Counted from the first letter of the stretch, positions 14,628 through 21,164 are shown. The stretch is 29,357 nucleotides of DNA from GCA-2688775 sp035288865 (GCA_035288865.1 DATDZA010000001.1:1-29357); one strand, 5' to 3'. The notes: a model not told the origin generated them from the sequence alone. A program made the numbers and translations.

Positions 14628-15706
14628 AATTAAAAATTAAAAGGAAAAAAATATTTTTTGCTGTAACTCTGATGAGATGTATTCTTGCGCTTATTGTAGG
14701 CCTGTCGCTTCTGCTTAACAGAAGCAACACATTCCCATTGTTTATACTGACGGCATTTATTGGTTTTTTTGAAACCTTGGCAGCAAGAAGGCATCCGAAT
14801 GCACTGCGCTCAGTAATTGATTTTTTTGCAGACAAGCTTCTTGTAAATATTACTGCAATAATTTTAGGCATTAAAGGTATAATCCCGATATGGGCCGCTT
14901 TGATAATACTTGCAAGGGACCTGATTACAATAATTATAGGGACAATTCTTATTTACAAAGATCTGAGGACCGAATTCAAGCCCACTGTGCTTGGCAAAAT
15001 AAGTTATTTCTTCCAGCTGATGGCTTTGGTGCAGCCGATTATAAGCCTGCAGATTGACTGGTACATAATGGGCACTGCGCTTGTGCTCACAGTGATATCT
15101 GGAATATATTCTTTGATAAAATCTGAATTTCGGCTGATAAGAAAGGCAAGGAAAATTGATGATTACAGGATTTTTTCACTGCTGAAACTTGCTGATATAT
15201 TCACTTTGTTTAATGTGGCACTTGGGCTGATAAGCATTGTTTTTGCGATGAGCGATAATTTTGACTACGCCGCCTATGTGCTTCTGATTGCCGTTGTATT
15301 TGATTACCTGGATGGAAAAATCGCTGTTTCTATGCAGCAGCAGAACTCATTTGGAAAAGAGCTGGATTCGCTGTCCGACACAGTTTCGTTTGGGGTTGCG
15401 CCTGCTATATTCGGATTCAGCCTGATGCAGTATTTAGCCGATATCAGGCATTTTCAAATTACTTTTGGAATAATCTCATTCACCGTTTTCTTATTCTGCG
15501 GGGTTTTGAGGCTTGCAAGGTATAACATAATGGACATGAAAGGAGTATATCAAGGAATGCCGATAACATTGAACGGGGTAATCATACCTCTTGTTTATTT
15601 TGCCGGCTCAAAATTTTATCCTTTGGTTTACATAAAATTTTTGCCTTACATCTATCTTCTGCTTGGCATATTGATGGTGTCGTCATTAAAAATAAAGAAA
15701 TTATGA
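14624..15706 (+). CDS. Fused CDP-alcohol phosphatidyltransferase: degenerate N-domain plus PssA-like archaetidylserine synthase
   Basis: 360 residues, two membrane domains. The C-terminal domain (about 185-360) has the catalytic Asp set Asp227, Asp230, Asp248, Asp252. The segment FGKELDSLSDTVSFGVAPA is the signature of phosphatidylserine synthase, so it should make archaetidylserine from CDP-archaeol and serine. One deviation is AV instead of AR after DGKI. The N-terminal domain (about 10-170) aligns with the PgsA-like domain of the convergent gene. It has IGFFETLAARR where DxxDGxxAR is expected, so the first two Asp are lost while IDFFAD remains. It is probably a non-catalytic partner domain. 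The start overlaps the methyltransferase stop (ATGA). The 3' end overlaps the convergent gene by 6 nt. Confidence 0.88.
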   Translation: MKLKIKRKKIFFAVTLMRCILALIVGLSLLLNRSNTFPLFILTAFIGFFETLAARRHPNALRSVIDFFADKLLVNITAIILGIKGIIPIWAALIILARDLITIIIGTILIYKDLRTEFKPTVLGKISYFFQLMALVQPIISLQIDWYIMGTALVLTVISGIYSLIKSEFRLIRKARKIDDYRIFSLLKLADIFTLFNVALGLISIVFAMSDNFDYAAYVLLIAVVFDYLDGKIAVSMQQQNSFGKELDSLSDTVSFGVAPAIFGFSLMQYLADIRHFQITFGIISFTVFLFCGVLRLARYNIMDMKGVYQGMPITLNGVIIPLVYFAGSKFYPLVYIKFLPYIYLLLGILMVSSLKIKKL

Positions 15707-16726
15707 ATCCTGAATCAATGTCTTAAAGGCGAACGTTAGAAGAGCGGCATAGCATAATATCAATGTCGCAATCACAAAAAAACCCTTATAAGCAAAATCT
15801 ATCAATAATGCCAGCGTAGATATGTAAGATGAGCCTACAGTCATTACGCTTATAGTTGATGTCAGGATTTTCTTGCATTTTTTGAAATAATAGATTTTTA
15901 TCAGTGCACCGAGCAGAAGTGGAACCAAAAACATTATTCCAATTATGAAGGATAAATATTCCTTATACACAAACATAATTACAGTAGCAGAGATAAACGC
16001 CCAATCCGTAAAAGAATCAAAAAAACTTCCTAGTTCCGTCCTTTGGTTCATTAATCTCGCTGAAATGCCATCAAGCTTATCACTTAAAGTTATCATTGCA
16101 AATATGATTATTGCAACATAAATTTTTGATCTTAGAACATAGTAAATAAACGGAATGATGAGCAGAAACCTTGCAAGTGTAATGAGATTAGGCAGATTTA
16201 CTATTTTGTTCCCAGTCAGCCTTCTGATTCTGAATAAATATTCTATTCCGGAAATCAGGGTTAACAAAACTGCCGCTAGCATTATATAATAGCTGAATCT
16301 CAGCTCCAGCAAAACTGCTACAATCGCAATGCTCTGCACAACAGTTTTTGCCTTGCCGAAATTGCTTGCAGGGACAATTAATTTCGACGGCAGAAGATAA
16401 ATGCGGATTGCAGTCAAAACAACTTCTCTTGAGATTATAACAACAGCCATCCATAATTCAACCCCCCTTCCAATCAAAAAAATCAGGGCAGTTGAAATCA
16501 AGAACTTGTCGGCAATAGGGTCAATCAGCTTGCCGAATTCAGTCACTTGCTTTTTCTTTCTTGCGATGTACCCGTCAAAAAAATCTGAAATTGAGAGCAT
16601 TCCAAAAATGAAAGCGGCAAGAATATTCCTGTATGGTATTTCTGCAAGCAGTATAACGGCAAACAGGGGAATCAAACTAATCCTTATGAGAGTTATCTTG
16701 TTCGGAATGTTGAATTTAAACTTCAT
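15701..16726 (-). CDS. Tandem-fused CDP-alcohol phosphatidyltransferase with two intact active sites
   Basis: 341 residues made of two PgsA-like membrane domains. Domain 1 has D48FFDGYIAR with Asp48, Asp51, Asp69 and Asp73 (EFGKLIDPIADK). Domain 2 has SDKLDGISAR with Asp216, Asp219, Asp237 and Asp241 (ELGSFFDSFTDW). Each is a full set of CDP-alcohol phosphatidyltransferase ligands. Domain 1 is closest to glycerol-phosphate-type synthases. Domain 2 could use another alcohol such as inositol phosphate. Products would be archaetidylglycerol- or archaetidylinositol-phosphate; this is inference. It is homologous in layout to the convergent fused gene. An ATTATTTAAG element about 30-40 nt upstream of the ATG is a possible TATA box. 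Confidence 0.87.
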   Translation of the reverse strand: MKFKFNIPNKITLIRISLIPLFAVILLAEIPYRNILAAFIFGMLSISDFFDGYIARKKKQVTEFGKLIDPIADKFLISTALIFLIGRGVELWMAVVIISREVVLTAIRIYLLPSKLIVPASNFGKAKTVVQSIAIVAVLLELRFSYYIMLAAVLLTLISGIEYLFRIRRLTGNKIVNLPNLITLARFLLIIPFIYYVLRSKIYVAIIIFAMITLSDKLDGISARLMNQRTELGSFFDSFTDWAFISATVIMFVYKEYLSFIIGIMFLVPLLLGALIKIYYFKKCKKILTSTISVMTVGSSYISTLALLIDFAYKGFFVIATLILCYAALLTFAFKTLIQDS

Positions 16727-16851
16727 GTTTTATTAAAAATTATGGCTGCTTAAATAATTTTCTGATTATGCCAAATTAATTCATATGTTATTTTGAGAAT
16801 TATGGCTATTCTATGCAAATATATTTAAATTGATTATTTGGAACAGCATTT

Positions 16852-17400
16852 ATGACAGAAACCTTTTGGCTGTTTACCGTAAAATGCGCGTATCTGATGC
16901 TGCCCGCATATTTTGCCAACATGGCGCCGGTTATAGTTAAAAGAGTAAGCTTTCTTGCTTATCCTATTGATTTCAACAAAGAATTGAAAAACAAGCCGAT
17001 TTTGGGCAAAAACAAAACCTTCAGGGGCTTATTTTTTGGGGTTTTGTTTGCAATTATAATCTCTTATTTGCATTTTGTCGGCTATAAAACGGAGCTTTTA
17101 AGGGGTATTTCTTTTTTCAGCTATGATAATTGGCTGATGTTTGGATTTTTGATGGGAACCGGGGCTTTGACCGGGGACTTGATTAAAAGTTTTTTCAAGA
17201 GAAGAGCCGGCATAAGTCCCGGCGGCAAATTTATTCCATTCGACCAGAGTGATTTTGTTATAGGCGCCTTGATATTCATATTGCCAGTTTTTGCATTGAC
17301 ATGGGAGATTTTCTTAACTTCCCTGGTTTTGAGTTTTGTGCTCCATATTCTAGTAAATCATGCCGCTTTCTACCTCAAAATAAGAAACGAGAAATGGTAA
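16852..17400 (+). CDS. carS: CDP-archaeol synthase
   Basis: Transfers CMP from CTP to unsaturated archaetidic acid to give CDP-archaeol, the activated precursor for all polar lipid head groups in archaea. 182 residues with about five membrane helices. Characteristic cytoplasmic motifs are KPILGKNKTFRG (about 48-59), GALTGDLIKSFFKRRAGI and PGGKFIPFDQSDFVIGA (about 123-139). ATATTTAAATTG at about 16819-16830 is its TATA box. Lying beside the head-group enzymes, it supplies their common substrate and identifies the backbone as archaeol. Confidence 0.95.
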   Translation: MTETFWLFTVKCAYLMLPAYFANMAPVIVKRVSFLAYPIDFNKELKNKPILGKNKTFRGLFFGVLFAIIISYLHFVGYKTELLRGISFFSYDNWLMFGFLMGTGALTGDLIKSFFKRRAGISPGGKFIPFDQSDFVIGALIFILPVFALTWEIFLTSLVLSFVLHILVNHAAFYLKIRNEKW

Positions 17401-17472
17401 AAAATAATTCTTAATTTTTTATTTAGTCTCCGATTAAGAAAATTTCTAAAATGCAATTAATTTAACCTAAAG

Positions 17473-17482
17473 ATATTTAAAT
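17473..17482 (+). promoter_or_regulatory. TATA box of tRNA-Asn
   Basis: ATATTTAAAT centred about 29 nt before the mature 5' end at 17507. Confidence 0.55.
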
Positions 17483-17543
17483 CAAACTTTTATCCTTCTG
17501 CACAATGCCCTCGTAGCTTAGCAGGTAAAGCGTCTGACTGTTA

Positions 17544-17577
17544 ACCACCTTTCGCCTGGTTCGGAATGTTGGCATCT
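17544..17577 (+). other. tRNA-Asn anticodon-loop intron (position 37/38)
   Basis: 34 nt between A37 and A38. With the canonical cut after the second base of each bulge, the bulges would be TA|A (542-544) and CT|A (576-578). The central helix is imperfect: TG-CA plus a T-G pair, with C32 unpaired. This is therefore a relaxed bulge-helix-bulge and the exact boundaries may shift by 1 nt. Confidence 0.7.
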
Positions 17578-17599
17578 ATCAGAAGATCACCAGTTCGAG

Positions 17600-17629
17600 A
17601 ATCGGTTAGTATTGCTGACCGGTCAAAAT
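17600..17629 (+). other. tRNA-Asn T-loop intron (about position 59/60)
   Basis: 30 nt. Inner helix ATCGGTTAG (601-609) with CTGACCGGT (615-623), bulge AGA (598-600), four-pair central helix TTCG/CAAA with one C-A mismatch (594-597 and 624-627), bulge ATT (628-630), then the T-stem. This is the standard two 3-nt bulges separated by four pairs. It contains the stop codon of the antisense LAGLIDADG gene. Confidence 0.75.
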
Positions 17630-18262
17630 TCTGGTCGAGGGCGTATGAGACCCTAAAAAGGTCTCTATTTTTTTTAAATGCTTTGGGTTATTGAAGCCAA
17701 TCAGCACTAACCATCTATTTAAATTCTGAAATCCCGGTATTTCTAATCTAAAGTGAATCCCTTTTTTAGATACAGACCCATAAAACCCATTTGAAATTAA
17801 TATAAATAAAATTTCCCTAAGGAACGCCTCTGATTTGCTGGCTATTTCTATTCTTGGATAATATCTAAAATTTCTATGCTGTTTTGAAAATATAATTGAG
17901 CCATCAGTATCCACAAGTCCTCTTATAAAACAAAATCCCAATTCATTTGAGTTATTTATCTCATTAGTTACGTGCAGGTGATCATATTTTTTACCTATGG
18001 GTATACCAATTGAATGAAGCATATCAAATATCTTCTTATCACTAAATCTTATAAACAATGCATTTTCTTTTTTCCGTTCTTGGACGACAACCTTTTTGTT
18101 GAAAATCTTCAAGAATAAATCTACAACTTTCTTTTCATGGTAATCCCGGTCGTCAAATTTATGCCCACAAATATAGATCATATTCTTTTGTTTCTTTGAG
18201 GATAGGCATCCATCCCCGCACATTATTCCCGCCAATTCCGCAAGTTCTTTCGTCATTTCCAT
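17606..18262 (-). CDS. LAGLIDADG homing endonuclease-like protein, antisense to tRNA-Asn 3' half
   Basis: 218 residues with two LAGLIDADG helices: LAELAGIMCGDGCLS (7-21, Asp17) and FIRGLVDTDGSI (about 112-123, Asp118/Asp120). It is thus a monomeric two-motif DNA endonuclease (or maturase). Each half continues with the expected beta-sheet DNA-binding region. The start is the ATG at 18262, 8 nt after GGAGGT (18271-18276); an upstream ATG at 18373 would add residues read through a hairpin and is rejected. The last 12 or so residues (TPSTRILTGQQY) are encoded by the complement of the tRNA-Asn acceptor, T-stem and T-loop intron, with TAA inside the intron. Its recognition site may be the tRNA gene itself. 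Confidence 0.9.
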   Translation of the reverse strand: MEMTKELAELAGIMCGDGCLSSKKQKNMIYICGHKFDDRDYHEKKVVDLFLKIFNKKVVVQERKKENALFIRFSDKKIFDMLHSIGIPIGKKYDHLHVTNEINNSNELGFCFIRGLVDTDGSIIFSKQHRNFRYYPRIEIASKSEAFLREILFILISNGFYGSVSKKGIHFRLEIPGFQNLNRWLVLIGFNNPKHLKKIETFLGSHTPSTRILTGQQY

Positions 18263-18313
18263 ATTAATCAACCTCCGAAGTTTTTTATTTCTACAAAAAC
18301 TTGGGAGTATTAC

Positions 18314-18403
18314 GAAAAAGAGAATGTTAAGTGAAACTGTGTAATTGATTTTTCGCTGATAAGCAAAAATCATGATTTGGCAGTTTTGCGTATTCTCTTT
18401 TTC
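18314..18403. repeat. Long nested hairpin upstream of the endonuclease gene
   Basis: GAAAAAGAGAAT (314-325) pairs exactly with ATTCTCTTTTTC (392-403). Inside it GTGAAACTG pairs imperfectly with CAGTTTTGC. The tip is TGATTTTT (346-353) with AAAAATCA (365-372) plus GC/GC. The whole 90-nt segment can fold into one rod. It could be a structured RNA, a miniature mobile element or a remnant of the endonuclease gene's insertion. Confidence 0.6.
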
Positions 18404-18423
18404 AGAATTAGCAGTAGTTATCC

Positions 18424-18482
18424 TTTATATATTTTAGGCGGAGATGTCCGGTGCTTTTTTGTCCAGTGGTCGGGGGCGCTTT
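18424..18482 (+). other. GC-rich patch behind a TATA element; possible small RNA
   Basis: TTTATATATTT (424-434) is followed at once by about 43 nt of GC-rich sequence (437-479), which stands out in an AT-rich gap. It starts GGCGGAGATGTCC, has a T-run in the middle and ends GGGGGCGC, then a T-rich stretch. The half GTCCAGTGGTCGGGGGC resembles a tRNA D-arm, but no cloverleaf can be completed. No coding frame is convincing. Confidence 0.3.
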
Positions 18483-18526
18483 TATTTCTTGATAAAGTTT
18501 ATTAATGATCAGAATATCTAAATTCA

Positions 18527-19219
18527 ATGGCAAAGCATATAGGAATTGTCGGCGTAACCTCGGAAGGAGCTTCCCTGTGCTATAGGACAATCTGTTCGGA
18601 GGCTTCAAAAATAATGGGATTAAACCATCACCCTGAAATCTCCATTCACAACCACTCTTTTAATGAAATTTTGGAAGCGCAGAATAAAAGGGATTTTCCA
18701 GTTGTTGCCAAAATCATTGCAGACTCAATAAAAAAATTGTATTCATCCGGTGCGGACTTTATAATCATACCATCCAATTCAGTTCATTTCGCGTTCAATG
18801 AAATAGAAAAAAATTCACCAATTCCGGTTTTAAGCATTGTTGAAATTGCGGCAAAAGAATGCAAGGGAAAAAATTACAGGAAAGTAGGCATTCTTGGAGT
18901 AGGCATGACGATGAGCGACGGCTTGTTTAATGAAGAATTAAAGAAGTATAACATAACGCCAGTCAATCCAAATCAACACGGTCAAAAAATAGTCAATGAT
19001 GTTATTTATCAAGAGATTGTACCTTCAAAAACAACAGTCAACACAATACAAAAAATAATTGAAGTTATAAACTCTTTAAAAAAGCAGGGATGCGATGCCG
19101 TTATCCTTGGATGCACAGAATTGCCGTTAGTAATAAACAGAAAAAATTCCCCTTTGCCATTCATAGACACAACAAGACTATTGGCAAAAAAGGCGCTTGA
19201 ATATGCTTTGGAGAAATAA
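18527..19219 (+). CDS. Aspartate/glutamate racemase family protein
   Basis: 230 residues, two-domain Asp/Glu racemase fold. The second catalytic Cys is present (LGCTELPL, Cys196). The first catalytic position has Ser83 (IPSNSVHF) where two-Cys racemases have the Cys of CNT. E. coli YgeA, a broad racemase, likewise has Thr at this position with Cys near 197, so one-Cys chemistry or a different substrate is plausible. The start ATG at 18527 is the first in frame with the conserved HIGIVGV strand. It is followed 3 nt later by a ferredoxin gene, probably as one operon. Confidence 0.88.
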   Translation: MAKHIGIVGVTSEGASLCYRTICSEASKIMGLNHHPEISIHNHSFNEILEAQNKRDFPVVAKIIADSIKKLYSSGADFIIIPSNSVHFAFNEIEKNSPIPVLSIVEIAAKECKGKNYRKVGILGVGMTMSDGLFNEELKKYNITPVNPNQHGQKIVNDVIYQEIVPSKTTVNTIQKIIEVINSLKKQGCDAVILGCTELPLVINRKNSPLPFIDTTRLLAKKALEYALEK

Positions 19220-19222
19220 AAA

Positions 19223-19516
19223 ATGCAGCAAATTCCCCATAAGCCATCAAAGCACATTCTTGTCTGCACAAATGAAAGGGAAATTGGAAAAGACTGCTGC
19301 TCGGATGTTCAGGGATACGAAATATTTCGGGAATTAAAAGACTGGGTAAAATTAAATGGGCTAGCTTCTTCTGTTTGGGTCACGAGAACAGGATGCTTAG
19401 GATTCTGCAATAACATTGGCGCAACAGTTGTTATCTATCCGGACCAGTTATGGTTCAGGGAAGTGAAAAAAGAAGAAATTCAAAAAATAAAAGATCTCAT
19501 TCTTAGTTCTTTATAA
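19223..19516 (+). CDS. Thioredoxin-like [2Fe-2S] ferredoxin
   Basis: 97 residues. The Cys pattern is that of thioredoxin-like 2Fe-2S ferredoxins: Cys15 (HILVCTNERE), Cys25/Cys26 (KDCCSD) and Cys58 and Cys62 (TGCLGFCNN). The fold elements VVIYPDQLWFREV and the C-terminal helix are also typical. It is a soluble one-electron carrier with unknown partner. It begins 3 nt after the racemase stop, so they are co-transcribed, but no functional link between a racemase and a ferredoxin is established. Confidence 0.87.
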   Translation: MQQIPHKPSKHILVCTNEREIGKDCCSDVQGYEIFRELKDWVKLNGLASSVWVTRTGCLGFCNNIGATVVIYPDQLWFREVKKEEIQKIKDLILSSL

Positions 19517-19649
19517 TAAAATATCTTTCTAATAAAATAGTTACAAATTAATTAAACTTGACACCTATATTATTTATTAACTAAACTTTAAGTTTCTTTC
19601 CTGGATCAATAATTACTATAATTCTAAAATCAATATCGTTCCAACAAAC

Positions 19650-19659
19650 TTTATAAATA
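19650..19659 (+). promoter_or_regulatory. TATA box of tRNA-Ile
   Basis: TTTATAAATA centred about 29 nt before the mature 5' end at 19684. Confidence 0.6.
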
Positions 19660-19703
19660 AACTTAATTTTCAAAGTGTATCTTGGGCCCGTAGCTCAGTC
19701 TGG

Positions 19704-19736
19704 TAGCTGCCAATCGCAGATTGGTCCGCTGGACAA
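19704..19736 (+). other. tRNA-Ile D-loop intron, canonical bulge-helix-bulge
   Basis: Central helix GTCT (698-701) with GGAC (731-734), bulges GG|T (702-704) and AA|T (735-737), inner helix AGC/GCT, then CCAATC/GATTGG closing a GCA loop. Cutting after the second base of each bulge removes 33 nt and restores the D-loop exactly. This is a textbook motif at an unusual tRNA position. Confidence 0.85.
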
Positions 19737-19755
19737 TTAGAGCGCACGACTGATA

Positions 19756-19767
19756 ATTCAGTCTGAC
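19756..19767 (+). other. tRNA-Ile anticodon-loop mini-intron (37/38)
   Basis: 12 nt (ATTCAGTCTGAC). The central helix is CTGA (750-753) with TCTG (762-765), one T-T mismatch. Bulges are TA|A and AC|A, and the intron is so short that only a 5-nt loop remains inside. Confidence 0.75.
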
Positions 19768-19787
19768 ATCGTGAGGTCATGAGTTCA

Positions 19788-19902
19788 AATCTCACCGGGC
19801 CCATTTATTTTATTAGTTTATCCGTGCCATAGCAGATGGCACTTGTTTCCGCACTCAACTGACGGAACAGTGGGTTTGAATCTCACCGGGCCCATTTATT
19901 TT
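19788..19902 (+). repeat. 24-nt direct repeat of the tRNA-Ile 3' end and flank
   Basis: AATCTCACCGGGCCCATTTA plus TTTT occurs at 19788-19811 (T-arm 3' strand, acceptor strand, discriminator and flank) and again exactly at 19879-19902. Before the second copy GTGGG TTTGAAT could form a T-arm with CTCAC, but T56 replaces the invariant C. Between the copies are a perfect hairpin GTGCCAT/ATGGCAC (about 19825-19843) and TTCCG/CGGAA. No 5' tRNA half belongs to the second copy. Confidence 0.8.
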
Positions 19903-20071
19903 TCAAATGATTCTTTTCAGCGCTAATTTAATAGGAAAACAGATTACAAACAAATTTTAAGAAAAAAACCAAAAATATATTTTAACTACCAAAAAGTTTA
20001 AATACAGGTTATTATTCTTAAATAGCAACACTTTAATGAGATTCAAAAAATACAGATTAGGAGGGGTGTAA

Positions 20072-21106
20072 ATGGCTTTCAAAACGATATCATTGATAGT
20101 ATTTCTGGTAATTTCTGCATTCTTGCTGAGCAGCTGCGAAGTTTATCAGACTCTTTATGGCAATTCAGCAACAGCGCCTACAGGCCAAGTTGTATCACCT
20201 TCAGAAAATGAAAGCATGGAAACTATGGTTCCAGATGGAGATCAATCTATAGAAGAGGTAAAATCGGCTGAAGTTATGCCGGAGGTTGTTCCTGTCAAAT
20301 CTGACGAAAAGCCGTTTGTTGTTGTGGTACAGGAAACTGATTTAGTGAACCTTGTTCCAAAAGCAGAAGACCCGGACAAGAATACGGATTTAATTTACAC
20401 TTTTACATCTCCGGTAGATGACAGCGGTGAATGGAAGACCTCTTATGGTGATTCTGGAGAGTACACAATCACTGTTACTGTGTCCGATGGAGAAGCGGCA
20501 ACTAGCAGGGATGTGCTATTAATTGTGAATAAAAAGGAAGAAGCTCCGACGATAGACAAATCCACCCCGCTTGAAAGCTCTTCGACCATAGATGAAACTC
20601 AGTCAATAGATTTCGGCGTCACTGCAAGCGACTTGAATAATGACCCTTTGGCGTATAAATGGAAGCTTGATGGAATTGAGGTTGGCGATGCAGATGCTTG
20701 GACCTACCAGACAGATTACGACAGCTCAGGTACGCACACCGTAAAAATTGATGTGTCAGACGGCTTGTCAGAAGCAAGCAAAATCTGGTCTGTTAATGTA
20801 AGAAATGTCAACAGGCCGCCAACGCTTGAAAAAATTAATGACATTGAAGCAAGGGAAACTGACAGGGTAGTCATTACTGCTTTGGCAACTGATGCCGACA
20901 ATGATCCGGTTATATATTCCATAAGTGACAGTAGATTTAGGCAGGATGGAAATATGTTTACATGGGAAACAGATTACGATAGCGCAGGCACTTACGAAGT
21001 AACTGTAACTGCAGATGACGGCACCGATAAAGTATCGCAGATATTCAATGTTAATGTGGTAAATGCCAACAGGCCACCGGTAATTGTTGATGTAAGTCAG
21101 GAATAA
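20072..21106 (+). CDS. Secreted lipoprotein with cadherin/PKD-like Ig repeats
   Basis: 344 residues. A signal peptide with lipobox LLSSC (Cys22) anchors the protein on the cell surface. A low-complexity linker (about 25-85) is followed by three Ig-like repeats. Each has a D-N-D-P type calcium-like site (SDLNNDPLAYKW, TDADNDPVIYS) and ends in a strand such as TVTVSDGEAA. Repeats are joined by NRPP linkers. It ends just after a new NANRPPVIVDV linker, so it may have lost later repeats. GGAGGGGTG (20060-20068) is a strong ribosome-binding site, and GTTTAAATAC near 19996 a TATA box. It is a paralogue of the next gene. A surface adhesin or cell-contact role is inferred. Confidence 0.83.
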   Translation: MAFKTISLIVFLVISAFLLSSCEVYQTLYGNSATAPTGQVVSPSENESMETMVPDGDQSIEEVKSAEVMPEVVPVKSDEKPFVVVVQETDLVNLVPKAEDPDKNTDLIYTFTSPVDDSGEWKTSYGDSGEYTITVTVSDGEAATSRDVLLIVNKKEEAPTIDKSTPLESSSTIDETQSIDFGVTASDLNNDPLAYKWKLDGIEVGDADAWTYQTDYDSSGTHTVKIDVSDGLSEASKIWSVNVRNVNRPPTLEKINDIEARETDRVVITALATDADNDPVIYSISDSRFRQDGNMFTWETDYDSAGTYEVTVTADDGTDKVSQIFNVNVVNANRPPVIVDVSQE

Positions 21107-21164
21107 ATTTATTTATAGTGCTGGAATCGCATGAATGATTAATATTTTCCAACACTATATTCGG

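Larger units (their letters stand above)
17507..17642 (+). tRNA. tRNA-Asn (GTT) with two introns
   Basis: Exons fold into a complete cloverleaf: acceptor GCCCTCG/CGAGGGC, D-arm GCTT/AAGC, anticodon stem TCTGA/TCAGA with loop CTGTTAA (anticodon GTT), and T-stem ACCAG/CTGGT. Two stretches do not fit and are introns: 34 nt after position 37 in the anticodon loop and 30 nt in the T-loop. Removing the second gives the T-loop TTCGAGT. The 3' CCA is not encoded. A hairpin GAGACC/GGTCTC (17647-17665) followed by a T-run lies just downstream and may end transcription. The 3' part is also covered by the antisense endonuclease gene. Confidence 0.9.
19684..19803 (+). tRNA. tRNA-Ile (GAT) with two introns
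   Basis: Exons form acceptor GGGCCCG/CGGGCCC, D-stem GCTC/GAGC, anticodon stem CACGA/TCGTG with loop CTGATAA (anticodon GAT), T-arm ATGAG TTCAAAT CTCAC (one A-C mismatch at 49-65) and discriminator A803. Two introns interrupt it: 33 nt in the D-loop and 12 nt after position 37. With both removed the D-loop reads AGTCTGGTTA, the standard archaeal form including G18G19. CCA is not encoded. Confidence 0.93.

Noticed and set aside
17647..17674. Hairpin and T-run as a terminator of the endonuclease gene
   Set aside because: The T-run is on the plus strand, so it would serve the tRNA; on the minus strand the hairpin is within coding sequence.
18263..18373. N-terminal extension of the endonuclease frame
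   Set aside because: Reads through the hairpin, has no ribosome-binding site, and GGAGGT points to the ATG at 18262.
18437..18479. tRNA-Leu or tRNA-Ser 5' half
   Set aside because: The acceptor-like and D-arm-like strings cannot be joined into a cloverleaf, and no matching 3' part follows.
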